Shown here piece by piece: positions 5,891 to 6,048 of a DNA stretch of 6,048 nucleotides. Position numbers and translations under genes: made by a program. The number at the start of each line of letters is the position of its first letter. Position 1 is the stretch's first letter. The notes below the pieces were generated by a model that was not told the origin of the DNA, ran no database searches, and was given only the letters and a program-made list of their open reading frames with translations. The DNA comes from Candidatus Cloacimonadota bacterium (GTDB lineage Bacteria; Cloacimonadota; Cloacimonadia; Cloacimonadales; TCS61): assembly GCA_016931665.1 (NCBI GenBank), contig JAFGEH010000063.1:1-6048 (forward strand), read 5' to 3'.

Positions 5891-6048
5891 ATGAAAAAAC
5901 TCTATATATTAATGTTTCTTCTCTTAATAATGACAAGCCAGTTGCCTGCTGCCGGCGGTGAAGAGTATTATTTTCGGTTCCGTCCTGATTCGCCTTCCGC
6001 TATAACTTATCTCACCAGAATGATCTCAATTGATAATTTCGATGGAAC
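5891..6048 (+). CDS. Exported protein, probably a second secreted peptidase (partial, N-terminus only)
   Basis: Only 52 full codons are present before the right edge. Residues 1-21 are a clear signal peptide (MKKLYILMFLLLIMTS..., ending QLPAA). The mature start, EEYYFRFRPDSPSAITYLTR followed by MISIDNFDG, resembles by eye the pro-region of the upstream M14 peptidase (EDMVLVRLSDPDPLLVKEML). It also resembles N-terminal pro-regions I recall from Bacteroidetes-type secreted zinc carboxypeptidases, which carry an ISIDN-like motif. The catalytic domain is outside the window, so the peptidase call is inference. GAGGA (5883-5887) is only 3 nt from the ATG, slightly short. An overlapping ATG at 5887 is out of frame. 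The gene starts 147 nt after the M14 stop on the same strand, with no clear terminator between, so read-through or a joint operon is possible. Confidence 0.7.
   Translation, partial: MKKLYILMFLLLIMTSQLPAAGGEEYYFRFRPDSPSAITYLTRMISIDNFDG

Overview
The window looks like ordinary chromosomal DNA from a Gram-negative bacterium of the Fibrobacteres-Chlorobi-Bacteroidetes side of the tree. Candidatus Cloacimonadota or a relative (Ignavibacteria, Marinimicrobia-like) is the best guess. The main clues are an outer-membrane TonB-dependent receptor of the Bacteroidetes-like class with an N-terminal carboxypeptidase-regulatory-like domain, and a secreted peptidase ending in an 'NYPNPFNPET' sorting/FlgD-like domain. 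This assignment is inference from protein style; no rRNA or other marker gene is present.

Layout, left to right. (1) Positions 1-1352, minus strand: N-terminal 450 codons of a TonB-dependent outer-membrane receptor that runs off the left edge. (2) 1353-1702: divergent intergenic region with a TTGACA box on each strand, an A/T-rich tract and a potentially structured cold-shock leader. (3) 1703-1903, plus strand: a 66-aa cold-shock protein followed by a textbook intrinsic terminator (1929-1957). (4) 1958-2359: non-coding spacer holding a pair of imperfect 24-nt direct repeats that can form hairpins, and a separate inverted repeat. (5) 2360-3079, plus strand: a 239-aa exported TPR protein. (6) 3080-3262: spacer with a strong stem-loop and two TTGACA boxes. 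(7) 3263-5743, plus strand: an 826-aa secreted multidomain M14 zinc carboxypeptidase with all expected zinc and catalytic residues. (8) 5744-5890: spacer with a perfect 13-bp inverted repeat just before the next start. (9) 5891 to the right edge, plus strand: signal peptide and start of another exported protein, whose first residues resemble the pro-region of the M14 peptidase, so probably a tandem second peptidase.

Taken together the genes describe a cell-envelope and secreted-protein neighbourhood: uptake across the outer membrane, an exported TPR protein, and one or probably two exported peptidases suited to extracellular protein breakdown. The cold-shock gene is a self-contained unit with its own leader and terminator. 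I see no mobile element, CRISPR array, tRNA or rRNA, and no convincing novel multi-gene system. The least explained signals are the non-coding repeats and stem-loops at 2026-2087, 3117-3140 and 5818-5876, and the csp leader at 1589-1681.
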